Below, piece by piece: positions 15,953 to 24,310 of a DNA stretch of 64,000 nt. The first letter of the stretch is position 1; each line of letters begins with the position of its first letter. The notes under the pieces are model-generated. The model ran no database searches. It was not told the DNA's origin and saw nothing but the letters and a program-made list of their open reading frames with translations. The translations under genes and the position numbers were made by a program. This DNA is from Spirilliplanes yamanashiensis (GTDB lineage: Bacteria > Actinomycetota > Actinomycetes > Mycobacteriales > Micromonosporaceae): contig NZ_BOOY01000033.1 in the NCBI RefSeq assembly GCF_016863475.1, forward strand, positions 62,001 to 126,000, given 5' to 3'.

Positions 15953-16848
15953 AGCGGCCAGTTGCCGAGCGCGGTGTCGAGCCACGGCACGACGAGGAAC
16001 ACGGTCGGCAGCACGAGCACCCCGGCCGCGGCGGCGAGCACCGCCGCCGCGAGCCGCCGGTCGGGGCCGGGGGCGCCGGGGCGCAGCCGTTCCAGCCGGC
16101 GCCGGCGTTCGGCCTGCTCGTCGCGGCCGCCGTCGGTCTCCGGCGTGGTGGTCGCGTCGCCCATGGTGGTCAGGGCGTCGCGCAGGGCGGCGTCGCCGTG
16201 GGCGCGCCGGGCCGCGTCGTCGGCGAGCATCTCCAGCAGCAGGTGGACGGCGTCGAGCGGGCGGCGGCTGCGCAGCGGCCGGGGCACCGCCCGGTGGAAC
16301 GCGGTGAACGACTCGGTGACCAGGTCGTGCCGGCGGCGCAGGTGCGCCTGCTCGTGGGCGATGACCGCGGCGACCTGCTCGGCGGTCAGCACCTGCAGGG
16401 CGCCGTCGCTGACGACCACGCGCGGCGAGCGGCCGGGCAGGCAGTAGGCGAACGGCAGGGGGCCGTCGAGGACGCGCACCTCGTCGGTGAGGCCGGCGCG
16501 GCGCTCGGCGCGGTCGAGCAGGTCGACGAGCGTGCGGTGCCGCTCGCGGCGGGCCCGCGAGCGGTACATGACGCCGCCGAGGCACCACAGCAGGCGCACG
16601 ACGATGACGGCGGCGACGGCGAGCGCGCCGATGAGCGCCGCCTCGGCGCCGCGCCCGGTGGCGCGGACCAGCTCCTCGGGGGCGGCGAGCACCACGCCGA
16701 CGGCCGACAGCACGGCGGCCAGGGTGATGGCCTGCCAGAGGGCGACGGCGGCGGCGGGCACGCGGGCGGTCCACCGGGCGCGGGCCAGCGGCCGGGGCAC
16801 GAGCAGCGAGAGGGTCAGCCCGAGGGCGCCCAGCAGCAGCGCGGTCAC
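15949..16848 (-). CDS. M56-family metallopeptidase (BlaR1-like sensor protease)
   Basis: 299-aa membrane protease. N-terminal hydrophobic segments (about residues 3-20, 33-58, 70-92) precede a cytoplasmic gluzincin domain. The zinc motif HEQAH (His about 163) lies in VIAHEQAHLRRRHDLV, and a downstream EMLADDAA supplies the third ligand. A C-terminal membrane segment follows (LAAAVLAAAAGVLVLPTVFLVV). Unlike staphylococcal BlaR1 there is no penicillin-binding sensor domain, so the signal is unlikely to be a beta-lactam bound outside. It lies 4 nt behind blaI and is presumably the protease that inactivates that repressor. Confidence 0.88.
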   Translation of the reverse strand: MTALLLGALGLTLSLLVPRPLARARWTARVPAAAVALWQAITLAAVLSAVGVVLAAPEELVRATGRGAEAALIGALAVAAVIVVRLLWCLGGVMYRSRARRERHRTLVDLLDRAERRAGLTDEVRVLDGPLPFAYCLPGRSPRVVVSDGALQVLTAEQVAAVIAHEQAHLRRRHDLVTESFTAFHRAVPRPLRSRRPLDAVHLLLEMLADDAARRAHGDAALRDALTTMGDATTTPETDGGRDEQAERRRRLERLRPGAPGPDRRLAAAVLAAAAGVLVLPTVFLVVPWLDTALGNWPL

Positions 16849-16852
16849 GCGC

Positions 16853-17224
16853 TCAGGCGCGGTTCCGGGCGGCTTCCAGGGCGCGGCTCAGCGCGGCCGC
16901 GCCGTCGGGGCCGACCCGGCCGACGAAGTGCGCGAGGGCGGCGTCGCGGGCGGCGCCGTCGGGGGCGGAGCTGAGCGCGTCGAGCATGAGCGCGGCGGTC
17001 ATCTCCTCGCGGGTCTGGGTGGCGGCGTACCGGTAGGCGCGGTCGGCGCGCTCCTGGGTGACGACGCCCTTCTTGGCGAGCCGGTCGAGCACGGTCATGA
17101 CCGTGGTGTACGCGAGGTCGCGCTCGCGGCTGAGCCGGTCGAAGACCTGCCGCACGGTGAGCGGCTCGCCCGCGTCCCACAGCTGCGCCATCACGTCGCG
17201 TTCGAGGTCGCCGAGTCCCGCCAT
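16853..17224 (-). CDS. blaI: BlaI/MecI-family transcriptional repressor
   Basis: 123-aa winged-helix repressor. The DNA-binding part has LGDLERDVMAQLWDAGEPLT followed by the recognition region RDLAYTTVMTVLDRLAKKGVV. The C-terminal helices (EEMTAALMLDALSSAP) dimerise and hold the site usually cleaved by the paired protease. It is the first gene of a two-gene operon with the M56 protease. The start is leaderless: TAGGAT lies 6 nt upstream. Two dyads with TACTACG/CGTAGTA and CTACGA/TCGTAG arms stand between it and the divergent cydA, so autoregulation and control of cytochrome bd oxidase are both likely. Confidence 0.92.
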   Translation of the reverse strand: MAGLGDLERDVMAQLWDAGEPLTVRQVFDRLSRERDLAYTTVMTVLDRLAKKGVVTQERADRAYRYAATQTREEMTAALMLDALSSAPDGAARDAALAHFVGRVGPDGAAALSRALEAARNRA

Positions 17225-17230
17225 GCGTCC

Positions 17231-17236
17231 ATCCTA
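17231..17236 (-). promoter_or_regulatory. -10 element of the leaderless blaI promoter
   Basis: TAGGAT on the minus strand, 6 nt before ATG 17224. The centre of the nearest dyad is 43 bp upstream of the start. Confidence 0.65.
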
Positions 17237-17258
17237 GCGGCCCGTACGGACGCCGTCG

Positions 17259-17275
17259 TACTACGTGGCGTAGTA
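17259..17275. promoter_or_regulatory. Dyad operator 1, probable BlaI site
   Basis: Perfect inverted repeat TACTACG-TGG-CGTAGTA between blaI and cydA. It overlaps the presumed cydA -10 (17271-17276) and lies about where the blaI -35 should be, so one bound dimer could shut off both promoters. Confidence 0.7.
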
Positions 17276-17276
17276 T
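17271..17276 (+). promoter_or_regulatory. Candidate -10 of the cyd operon
   Basis: TAGTAT, 34 nt before the cydA ATG and embedded in the right arm of dyad 1. No clear -35 is visible. Confidence 0.4.
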
Positions 17277-17279
17277 CTA

Positions 17280-17295
17280 CTACGAGACGTCGTAG
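17280..17295. promoter_or_regulatory. Dyad operator 2, probable BlaI site
   Basis: Inverted repeat CTACGA-GACG-TCGTAG, 5 bp after dyad 1. It would fall at the transcription start of cydA. Confidence 0.55.
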
Positions 17296-17310
17296 AGAGG
17301 GGCCTCCCGG

Positions 17311-18651
17311 ATGGACGTGCTCGACCTGACCCGCCTCCAGTTCGCGGTCGTGACGATCTACCACTACCTGTTCGTGCCCCTGTCGATCAGCCTCGCCGGG
17401 GTCGCCGCCGGGCTGGAGATCGCCGGCCGGCGCACCCTGGCGATCTTCGTCGGCAAGCTGCTCATCGTGACGTTCGCCGTCGGCGTCGTCACCGGGCTCG
17501 TCCAGGAGTTCCAGTTCGGCCTCGGCTGGAGCGCGTTCGCCACCTTCTACGGCGACGTCTTCGGCCCCACCCTCGCCATCGAGGGCATGCTCGCGTTCTT
17601 CCTCGAGGCCACGTTCCTCGGGCTGTGGTACTTCGGCCGCGACCGGCTGCCCCGGGCGCTGCACGTCGCCACCATCGTCGTCGTGTTCGTCGGCACCCTG
17701 CTCAGCGCGTTCATCATCCTGGCCGCGAACTCGTTCATGCAGAACCCCGTCGCGTACACCCTGGACCCGGACACCGGCCGGGCCCGCCTCGACAGCTTCA
17801 CCGGGCTGCTGCTCAACGAGGTCAACCTCGCCGCCTTCCCGCACACCATGGCCGGGGCCGCCATGGTCGGCGGCGCCCTGCTGCTCGGCATCGCGGTGTG
17901 GCGCCGCGCCGACGCCGGGTTCGCCCCGCTCGCCCGCGTGGGCGCCTGGATCACCCTCGCCGGCGGGGCGCTGACCGCCCTCACCGGCGACCACCTCGGC
18001 AAGGTCATCACCCGGGTGCAGCCGATGAAGATGGCCGCCGCCGAGGCCCTCTACGCCACCACCACCGGCGCGCCGTTCTCCGTGTTCGCCGCCGGGCGCC
18101 CCGGCGAGGAGCCGTTCGTCAGCATCGAGATCCCCCGGCTGCTGTCGTTCCTGGTCGCGGGCGACCCGGACGCCACCGTGCAGGGCATCAACGACCTGCA
18201 GGCCCAGTACACCGCCGCCTACGGCCCCGGCAGCTACGTGCCGATGGTGCCCGTCGCGTTCTGGTCATTCCGGCTCATGATCGGCGCCGGGGTGCTCGCC
18301 GCCGTGCTCGCCGCCGCGTACCTGTGGTTCCACCGCCGCGGCGGCCTCCCGCGGTGGCTGCTGCAGGCGCTGCCGCTCGTGCCCGCGCTGCCCGCGCTCG
18401 CCAACACCTTCGGCTGGGTCTTCACCGAGACCGCCCGGCAGCCGTGGCTCGCCTTCGGCATCTCCACGACCGCCGAGGGCGTCTCCCCCGGCCTCACCGT
18501 GCCCGAGGTGGTCGCCTCACTGGCCGGCTTCACCCTCGTGTACGGGGTGCTCGCCGTCGTCTGGCTGCGCCTGGTGCGGCACCTGTCGAGGCAGCCGCTC
18601 GACCCCGCGCCCGCCCCGGCCCCCGCCGCCGAGTCCGCACCCGTCTACTGA
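17311..18651 (+). CDS. cydA: Cytochrome bd ubiquinol oxidase subunit I
   Basis: 446-aa haem-carrying subunit of the high-affinity quinol oxidase, in the cytoplasmic membrane. Haem ligands and proton-path residues are recognisable: the N-terminal His in VTIYHYLFVPLSIS, the acidic pair in EGMLAFFLEATFLGLWYFGR, the haem His in FPHTMAGAAMVGG, the KMAAAEALY element of the quinol site and the late RQPW motif. It is shorter than the 522-aa E. coli protein, so the Q-loop is of the short type. ATG 17311 follows GAGAGGGG. It is first in cydA-cydB-cydDC and lies downstream of the two BlaI-type dyads. Confidence 0.96.
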   Translation: MDVLDLTRLQFAVVTIYHYLFVPLSISLAGVAAGLEIAGRRTLAIFVGKLLIVTFAVGVVTGLVQEFQFGLGWSAFATFYGDVFGPTLAIEGMLAFFLEATFLGLWYFGRDRLPRALHVATIVVVFVGTLLSAFIILAANSFMQNPVAYTLDPDTGRARLDSFTGLLLNEVNLAAFPHTMAGAAMVGGALLLGIAVWRRADAGFAPLARVGAWITLAGGALTALTGDHLGKVITRVQPMKMAAAEALYATTTGAPFSVFAAGRPGEEPFVSIEIPRLLSFLVAGDPDATVQGINDLQAQYTAAYGPGSYVPMVPVAFWSFRLMIGAGVLAAVLAAAYLWFHRRGGLPRWLLQALPLVPALPALANTFGWVFTETARQPWLAFGISTTAEGVSPGLTVPEVVASLAGFTLVYGVLAVVWLRLVRHLSRQPLDPAPAPAPAAESAPVY

Positions 18652-18662
18652 GGAGCCCCGCG

Positions 18663-19631
18663 TTGATCGACCTGTGGTTCTGGCTCGTCGTCCTGTGCTG
18701 GGTGCTGTTCCTCGTCCTGGAGGGCTTCGACTTCGGCGTCGGCATGCTGGCCCCGCTGCTCGGCCGCGACGAGCACGAGCGGGCCGCCGCCGTGCGCACC
18801 GTCGGGCCGTTCTGGGACGGCAACGAGGTGTGGCTCGTCGCCGCGATCGGCGTCACCTACGCCGCCTTCCCCGCCTGGTACGCGGCGCTGCTCGCCGGCA
18901 CGTACCTGCCGCTGGTGCTCCTGCTGCTGCTGCTCGCCGGGCGCGGCGTCGCACTGGAGTTCCGCGGCAAGGGCGACGGGGCGCGCTGGCGGCGCACCTG
19001 CGACGCGGTGCTGGCCGCCTCCTCCGCCGGCACCGTGCTCGTCCTCGGCGCCGTGCTGGCCGTGTTCGCCCGCGGCCTCGCCCTCGGCCCCGGTGGCACG
19101 GTCACCGGCGCCGGCCTCGGCCGCTCGCTCGGCGCGGTGCTGACATGGCCCGCCCTCGCCGGCGCCGTGCTGGCCCTGCTCGCGTCGCTGCTGCTCGGCG
19201 CCACCTTCCTCGCCCTGCGCACCACCGGGCCCGTCCGGCTGCGCGCCCGGCGGGCCGCCGGCGCCGCCGCCGTGCCGCTCGGCCTCGCCGGGTTCGTTCT
19301 CGGCCCGCTGCCCGGCCTGCTCACCGCGGCGGCGTGCGCGGCCGCCGCCCTGTGCGCGCGGTCCGGCCGCGAGGCCGCCGCCTTCGCGCTCACCGCGACC
19401 GGGGTGGCCGCCGCCGTCGTCGCCGTCCTCACCGCCAACGGCGACGTCGTGCTGCCGAGCACCCTCGACCCCGCGTGGTCGCTCACCCGCACCGGCGCCG
19501 CCGCCACCGACGGCGCGCTCGGCCTGCTCACCGCCGTCGGCGCCGTCGTCCTGCCCGGCGTGCTCGCGTACCAGGCGTTCTCGTACTGGGTGTTCCGCCG
19601 CCGCGTCGCCAGCGGCCGGGAGGCGACGTGA
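18663..19631 (+). CDS. cydB: Cytochrome bd ubiquinol oxidase subunit II
   Basis: 322-aa membrane subunit. The N-terminus LIDLWFWLVVLCWVLFLVLE leads into GFDFGVGMLAPLLG and GPFWDGNEVWLVAAIGVTYAAFP, the most conserved CydB block; about eight membrane segments follow. The start is TTG 18663, 11 nt after the cydA stop. It is supported by TGAGGAG upstream and by the conserved N-terminus; no ATG or GTG is available. The stop overlaps the GTG of cydDC by 3 nt. Confidence 0.95.
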   Translation: MIDLWFWLVVLCWVLFLVLEGFDFGVGMLAPLLGRDEHERAAAVRTVGPFWDGNEVWLVAAIGVTYAAFPAWYAALLAGTYLPLVLLLLLLAGRGVALEFRGKGDGARWRRTCDAVLAASSAGTVLVLGAVLAVFARGLALGPGGTVTGAGLGRSLGAVLTWPALAGAVLALLASLLLGATFLALRTTGPVRLRARRAAGAAAVPLGLAGFVLGPLPGLLTAAACAAAALCARSGREAAAFALTATGVAAAVVAVLTANGDVVLPSTLDPAWSLTRTGAAATDGALGLLTAVGAVVLPGVLAYQAFSYWVFRRRVASGREAT

Positions 19632-22600
19632 GCGGCCCGCTCGACCCGCGGCTGCTGCGCCGCGCCCCGGCGGCCGCCGCCGGGCTGGCCGCGCTCGGCG
19701 CCGCCCAGGCCGCCTGCGCGATCGCCGTCGCCGCCGCCCTCACCGGCCTGATCGCGTGGGGGTCGCCCTGGGCGCCGCCGCTGCTCGCCGCCGCCCTCGC
19801 CACCCGGGCCGCGCTCGCCTGGGCCGACCAGGTCGTCGCCCACCGCGCCGCCGCCCGCGTCACCGACGCCCTGCGCCGCGACGCCCTCGCCGCCGCCCTG
19901 CGCCACGGCCCCGCCTGGCTCGCCGGGTACGGCCCCGGCCGCCTCACCGCCGCCCTCACCACCGGCCTCGACGCGCTGCGCCCCTGGTTCGCCGGCTACC
20001 TGCCGTCGGTCGTCCTCGGGGTGCTGCTGCCGCCGCTGGTCGTGCTGCTGCTGTTCGCCGTCGACCCGGCGTCGGCCGTCGTCGTGCTGCTGACCCTGCC
20101 GCTCGTCCCGCTGTTCGGCGCCCTCATCGGCTGGGCCACCCAGCGCCGCGCCGCGGCCCGCTGGGCGGCCGGGGTGCGCCTCGCCGGCCACTTCCTCGAC
20201 GTCGTCCACGGCCTCGGCACCCTGCGCCTGTACGGCCGCGCCCACCGCCAGGCCGCCGCCGTGGCCGCCATGTCCGACCGGCACCGCACCGCCACGATGG
20301 GCGTGCTGCGGGTCGCGTTCCTGTCGTCCACCGCCCTCGACCTCGTCGGCACCCTGTCCGTGGGCGTGGTGGCGGTCGGCGCGGGCGTCCGCGTCGCCAC
20401 CGGCGACATGCCCCTCGCCCCGGCCCTGCTCGCCATCCTGCTCGCCCCCGAGGCGTACCGCCCCCTGCGCGAGATGGCCGCCCGCTACCACGCCACCACC
20501 GACGCGTCCGCCGTCGTCACCGACCTCGACGAGATCCTGCGCGCCACCCCGGCACCCCCGCCCGCCCCACCCGGCGGCCGGCCCTCCATCGTGGCCACCG
20601 GCCTGCGCGTACGCCACCCCGGCGCCCCCGCCGACACCCTCACCCTCGACCACCTCGCCGTCGCCCCCGGCGAGGTGGTGGCGCTGCGCGGCGCCAGCGG
20701 CGCCGGCAAGACCACCGCCCTGCGGGTCCTGGCCGGCCTGCAGACCCCGACGGCCGGCACGACCACCGTCACCGGCACCGTCCACTACCTCCCGCAACGC
20801 CCGGCCCTGCCCCACGCCCGCACCGTCGCCGACGCCCTGGGCGACGACCTCCCCCCGGCCACGGTGCGCCGCCTGCTGCACCCGGTCGCCCTCGACACCG
20901 AACTCCCCGACCCCACCACCCCCCTCGCGGACGACGGCCACGGCATCTCCTCCGGCCAGCGCCAACGCCTCGCCCTGGCCCGCCTCCTGCACGACGCCGC
21001 CCTCACCCCCGCCGTCCTCCTCCTCGACGAACCCACCGCCCACCTCGACGCCACCGCCGAACACAGGGTGGTGGACCTGCTGCGGTCGGCGGCTGCGCGC
21101 GGCTGCGCGGTCCTGGTGGTCGCCCACCGCCCAGCGGTCCTGACCGCCGCCGACCGCATCGTGGACGTGACCCGCCCGGCCCCTGCAGACGGGCCCTCAC
21201 CCTCCGCCGCCTCAGCCGGACCAACCTCATCACCTCTCAACGCCGCTGGGCCCGACTTTTCTCCCACCGCCGCCGGGCTTGAGCCTTCCCCCACCACCTG
21301 GCCTGAGCCTTCCCCTACCGCCGCCGGGCCGGGCCCCTTCCCCGCCGCCGCCGGACCTCGCCCTTCCTCCGCCGCCGCCGGGCCGTCCACCACCACCGTG
21401 CCGGATCCTCTCGCCGCCGCCGGCGGGCCGGCCTCGTCACCCAGCGCGGCCATTGCCGCCAGCCCATCACCCATCACCGCGCCGTCCGTGGCCGGCAGGC
21501 GGCGTGGGTGGGGGGTCGCGGCTGTCGGGTTCGGGGCCGGGTCGTGGGTGGCCGGGGTGGTGCTGACCGCGGCCGCCGGGTGGTTGCTCGTGCGGGCCGC
21601 GGCGTTGCCGCCGATCCTCACCCTGTCCACCGCGGTGGTCCTGGTCCGCGGGTCGGCGGTGGCCCGGCCGCTGCTGCGCTACCTGGAGCGGCTCGTCGCG
21701 CACGACGTGGCGTTCGCGCGGCTCGGCGGGTGGCGGGCCGAGGTGTACGCGGCGCTCGTGCCCGGGGCCGGGCGGGTGCGGCGCGGCGAGGTGCTGACCC
21801 GCGCCGTCGACGACGTGGACGCCCGGGTCGACGGCCTGCTGCGGGGACGGCTGCCCGCCGCCGCGGCCGGGCTGGCGCTCGCCGCGGGCGTCGCCGCACT
21901 CGCCGCGGTCGCGCCGGCGACGGCCACGGTGGTGGCGGCGGGGTTCGCCGTCGCCGGGCTGCTCGCGCCCGCGCTGGCCGGGTGGCTCGCGGGGCGGCTC
22001 GACGCGCGCACCGGGCAGGCCCGGGCCGCACTGCGCGACGCCGTCGTCGAGACCGCCGCCGGCCTGGAGGAACTGGCCGGGCGCGCCGACGCGCTCGCCG
22101 TACCCGATCGGCGCAGCCGGGATCTGTCCACCCTGGAGTCGCGGGCGGCCTGGTCGTCGGGGGCGGCGGCCGCGCTCGCCCACCTGGGGTGCGCGGCGGC
22201 GGTGCTGGGCACGGCCGCCACGACCGGCGGCCTTCCGGCGGAGGTGGCGGCGCTGGTCCTGCTCGCGGTCGTGGCGCTCACCGAGCCCGCCCTCACGCTG
22301 CCGGAGGCGGCGGTGGCCCGGCGCCGGGCCCGCGGCGCCCACACCCGCCTCGCCACCCTCACCACCCTCACCACCCCACCGGCCGCGACCGCCCAGCCGG
22401 CCGCGACCACCGCGACCACCGCGGACGCACTCGTCCTCGACGGTGTCGTCGCCGGGTGGGATCCGCGCACACCCGCCCTCCGCGGCCTGACCCTGCGCAT
22501 CCCCGCCGGCGGCAGCGTCGCCGTCGTAGGCCCGTCGGGGGCGGGCAAGTCGACGCTCGCCGCCGTGGCGGCCGGGCTGCTGACGCCGGCGGGCGGGCGG

Positions 22601-23047
22601 GTCCGGCGGGCGGGGCGGGTGGCGCTGGTCGGGGACGGGTTCGATCATGTCTTCGCGTCCACCGTGCGGGAGAACCTGCGGCTGGCGCGGCCGGGCGCCA
22701 GCGACGCGGAGCTGGTCGCGGTGCTGCGGCGGGTGCGGCTCGGCGAATGGCTCGCCGGGCTGCCCGCGGGGCTCGGCACGTGGCTGGGGACCGGCGGGGC
22801 GACGATGTCGGGCGGGGAGCGGCGGCGGTTCGTCACCGCGCGGGCGCTGCTCGTCGAGCCGGACCTGCTGATCCTCGACGAGCCGACCGAAGGGCTGGAC
22901 GAGCCGGCCGCGGAGGCGCTGATGGCGGACCTGCTCGGCGCCGGCGGCCCGGCGGTGCTGCTGCTGACGCACCGGCAGGAGGGCCTGGACCGGGTGGACG
23001 CGGTGCGCGAGCTGGGGGCGGTCAGCCGTCCGTACGCCACTGCATGA
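19628..23047 (+). CDS. cydDC: Fused CydD-CydC heterodimeric ABC exporter
   Basis: 1139-aa protein joining both halves of the thiol (cysteine/glutathione) exporter needed to assemble cytochrome bd. The CydD half (1-517) has six membrane segments, Walker A GASGAGKT (about 355), signature ISSGQRQRLALAR (about 438) and Walker B AVLLLDEPTAHLD. The CydC half (about 622-1139) has its own membrane domain, Walker A GPSGAGKS (about 968), MSGGERRRF (about 1060) and LLILDEPTEGLDE. Between them is a Pro/Ala/Ser-rich linker of about 100 residues built from degenerate PSPTAAGP-like units. GTG 19628 overlaps the cydB stop. Fused CydDC is common in actinobacteria; the linker is unusually long. Confidence 0.95.
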   Translation: MSGPLDPRLLRRAPAAAAGLAALGAAQAACAIAVAAALTGLIAWGSPWAPPLLAAALATRAALAWADQVVAHRAAARVTDALRRDALAAALRHGPAWLAGYGPGRLTAALTTGLDALRPWFAGYLPSVVLGVLLPPLVVLLLFAVDPASAVVVLLTLPLVPLFGALIGWATQRRAAARWAAGVRLAGHFLDVVHGLGTLRLYGRAHRQAAAVAAMSDRHRTATMGVLRVAFLSSTALDLVGTLSVGVVAVGAGVRVATGDMPLAPALLAILLAPEAYRPLREMAARYHATTDASAVVTDLDEILRATPAPPPAPPGGRPSIVATGLRVRHPGAPADTLTLDHLAVAPGEVVALRGASGAGKTTALRVLAGLQTPTAGTTTVTGTVHYLPQRPALPHARTVADALGDDLPPATVRRLLHPVALDTELPDPTTPLADDGHGISSGQRQRLALARLLHDAALTPAVLLLDEPTAHLDATAEHRVVDLLRSAAARGCAVLVVAHRPAVLTAADRIVDVTRPAPADGPSPSAASAGPTSSPLNAAGPDFSPTAAGLEPSPTTWPEPSPTAAGPGPFPAAAGPRPSSAAAGPSTTTVPDPLAAAGGPASSPSAAIAASPSPITAPSVAGRRRGWGVAAVGFGAGSWVAGVVLTAAAGWLLVRAAALPPILTLSTAVVLVRGSAVARPLLRYLERLVAHDVAFARLGGWRAEVYAALVPGAGRVRRGEVLTRAVDDVDARVDGLLRGRLPAAAAGLALAAGVAALAAVAPATATVVAAGFAVAGLLAPALAGWLAGRLDARTGQARAALRDAVVETAAGLEELAGRADALAVPDRRSRDLSTLESRAAWSSGAAAALAHLGCAAAVLGTAATTGGLPAEVAALVLLAVVALTEPALTLPEAAVARRRARGAHTRLATLTTLTTPPAATAQPAATTATTADALVLDGVVAGWDPRTPALRGLTLRIPAGGSVAVVGPSGAGKSTLAAVAAGLLTPAGGRVRRAGRVALVGDGFDHVFASTVRENLRLARPGASDAELVAVLRRVRLGEWLAGLPAGLGTWLGTGGATMSGGERRRFVTARALLVEPDLLILDEPTEGLDEPAAEALMADLLGAGGPAVLLLTHRQEGLDRVDAVRELGAVSRPYATA
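21181..21490 (+). repeat. Degenerate Pro/Ala/Ser-coding repeats in the CydDC linker
   Basis: The stretch encodes loosely repeated units such as SPTAAGLEPSPTT, SPTAAGPGPFP, AAAGPRPSS and AAAGPS. It has pyrimidine-rich DNA (CCTTCCCC followed by CCGCCGCCGGGCC) that differs from the flanking coding sequence. Confidence 0.6.
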
Positions 23048-23606
23048 CGTTGCAGAACAGGTCGGCCTGCTCGATGGCGTCGTCGAGGGCGTGGTGGGTG
23101 TGCGGGCGGTCGCTGAGCAGCTCGCGCGGCATGGACCGCTTGCCGACGGCGCGGACCGGCACCCCGGCCCGGGTGGCGTACAGCGTCTTGACGTCGACGT
23201 GGCCGGAGTGGCCGAACGGCGAGCCGCCGGTGAACCGGACGTGGTACCAGTACACGAACATCCAGTCGAAGCCCAGCGGGTACGCCACGAACACCGGCCG
23301 GGCCCGGTGCCGGTCGGCGACGCCGGCGATCCAGGCGACGTTCGCGGCCATCGCCTCGGCGGGCGGGGCGCCGGTGCGGGCCAGCTCGTCGCGGTTCAGG
23401 CCGCTGACGGCGGCGGCCGCCGGCTCGAAGCGGTCGGAGATGGGGCGCAGCTCGCGGTAGAACGTGTCGGCGGCCGGGTCGAGGCGGGTGAACGTGGTGC
23501 CGTCGAACGTGGCGGCGGCCGCCATCCCGACCGACGACATGGAGTACGGGCCGGGGATGGGCCCGTCGGCCTCGACGTCGGCGGAGATGTACAGCTCGCG
23601 CGGCAT
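23022..23606 (-). CDS. 3'-5' exonuclease family protein (DEDD-like)
   Basis: 194-aa protein with an RNase T/DnaQ-like layout. LYISADVEADGPIPGPYSM supplies the first two acidic residues, FVAYPLGFDWMFVYWY holds the third (in a VAYP...D context), and HHALDDAIEQADLF gives the last His and Asp. It probably trims nucleic acid 3' ends; the substrate is unknown. ATG 23606 is preceded at 7 nt by TAGGCT, so the transcript is leaderless. The 3' end overlaps the convergent cydDC end by 26 nt. Confidence 0.82.
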   Translation of the reverse strand: MPRELYISADVEADGPIPGPYSMSSVGMAAAATFDGTTFTRLDPAADTFYRELRPISDRFEPAAAAVSGLNRDELARTGAPPAEAMAANVAWIAGVADRHRARPVFVAYPLGFDWMFVYWYHVRFTGGSPFGHSGHVDVKTLYATRAGVPVRAVGKRSMPRELLSDRPHTHHALDDAIEQADLFCNVMQWRTDG

Positions 23607-23613
23607 GGCGGTC

Positions 23614-23619
23614 AGCCTA
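23614..23619 (-). promoter_or_regulatory. -10 element of a leaderless promoter
   Basis: TAGGCT on the minus strand, 7 nt before ATG 23606. Confidence 0.6.
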
Positions 23620-23663
23620 CGATCGCCCCGGCGCGGGCGGCTGCCGGGAGAGCCGGCGATGGC

Positions 23664-24008
23664 TCAGGGGGCGTCCGGCGGGTGGTCCGCGAGTTCGTCG
23701 GTGACGAGCAGGTCGCGGCGGACCTGGCCGGTGCGGTACGCGGCGCGGCCCGCCATGTGCGCCGCCACCGGTGCCGTGACCAGCGCGAACGCGCCGACGA
23801 GCACGAGGGTGGTGATGTCGACGGCGGTGCGCAGCCGCAGCCCGCAGCCGATCAGCACGAGCAGCAGGCCGAGCACCTGCGGCTTGGCGGTGGCGTGCAT
23901 GCGCGACAGCAGGTCGGGGAAGCGGACCAGCGCGATGCCCGCCGCGAGGCACAGCAGCCCCCCGCTGACGAGGGCGACGGCGGCGAGCACGTCGAGGACG
24001 GCGGTCAC
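23664..24008 (-). CDS. mnhG: Mrp-type Na+/H+ antiporter subunit G
   Basis: 114-aa subunit with three membrane segments. It contains the family block LVRFPDLLSRMHATAKPQVLG, followed by TTLVLVGAFALVTAPVAAHM. It is last in the mnhA-C-D-E-F-G operon; GTG 24008 overlaps the mnhF stop by 4 nt. The complex exports Na+ (or Li+/K+) in exchange for protons. Confidence 0.93.
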   Translation of the reverse strand: MTAVLDVLAAVALVSGGLLCLAAGIALVRFPDLLSRMHATAKPQVLGLLLVLIGCGLRLRTAVDITTLVLVGAFALVTAPVAAHMAGRAAYRTGQVRRDLLVTDELADHPPDAP

Positions 24009-24310
24009 CGGTCCGGCTCCGCGGCGGAGGCGGGGGAAGGAGTAGCGGAGGGCGGGGCTGCGCCGGTGGAGAAGCGGGCGACGCTGACCGAGCCGACGAA
24101 GCCGAGCACGCTCAGCACCACGAGCACCGGCAGGGCGGTGGCGTCGCGGTGGTAGGCGGCGTCCGCGGCGACGGCGGCCACGATGATGGCGAGCAGCACG
24201 TCGGTGGCGATGACGCGGTCGAGGACGGACGGCCCGCGCAGGATGCGCACGAGGGTCAGTGCCCCGGCGAGTCCGAGCAGGACGGTGAGGCAGACGGCGA
24301 CGGCTCTCAT
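24005..24310 (-). CDS. mnhF: Mrp-type Na+/H+ antiporter subunit F
   Basis: 101-aa subunit with three membrane segments. The motif RILRGPSVLDRVIATDVLLA is diagnostic for MrpF. A disordered Ala/Pro/Ser tail follows the last helix. ATG 24310 overlaps the mnhE stop by 4 nt, and its own stop overlaps mnhG. Confidence 0.93.
   Translation of the reverse strand: MRAVAVCLTVLLGLAGALTLVRILRGPSVLDRVIATDVLLAIIVAAVAADAAYHRDATALPVLVVLSVLGFVGSVSVARFSTGAAPPSATPSPASAAEPDR

Noticed and set aside
17625-18662. Long open frame across cydA, in phase with cydB
   Set aside because: It is the shifted reading of cydA; CydB homology starts only at 18663.
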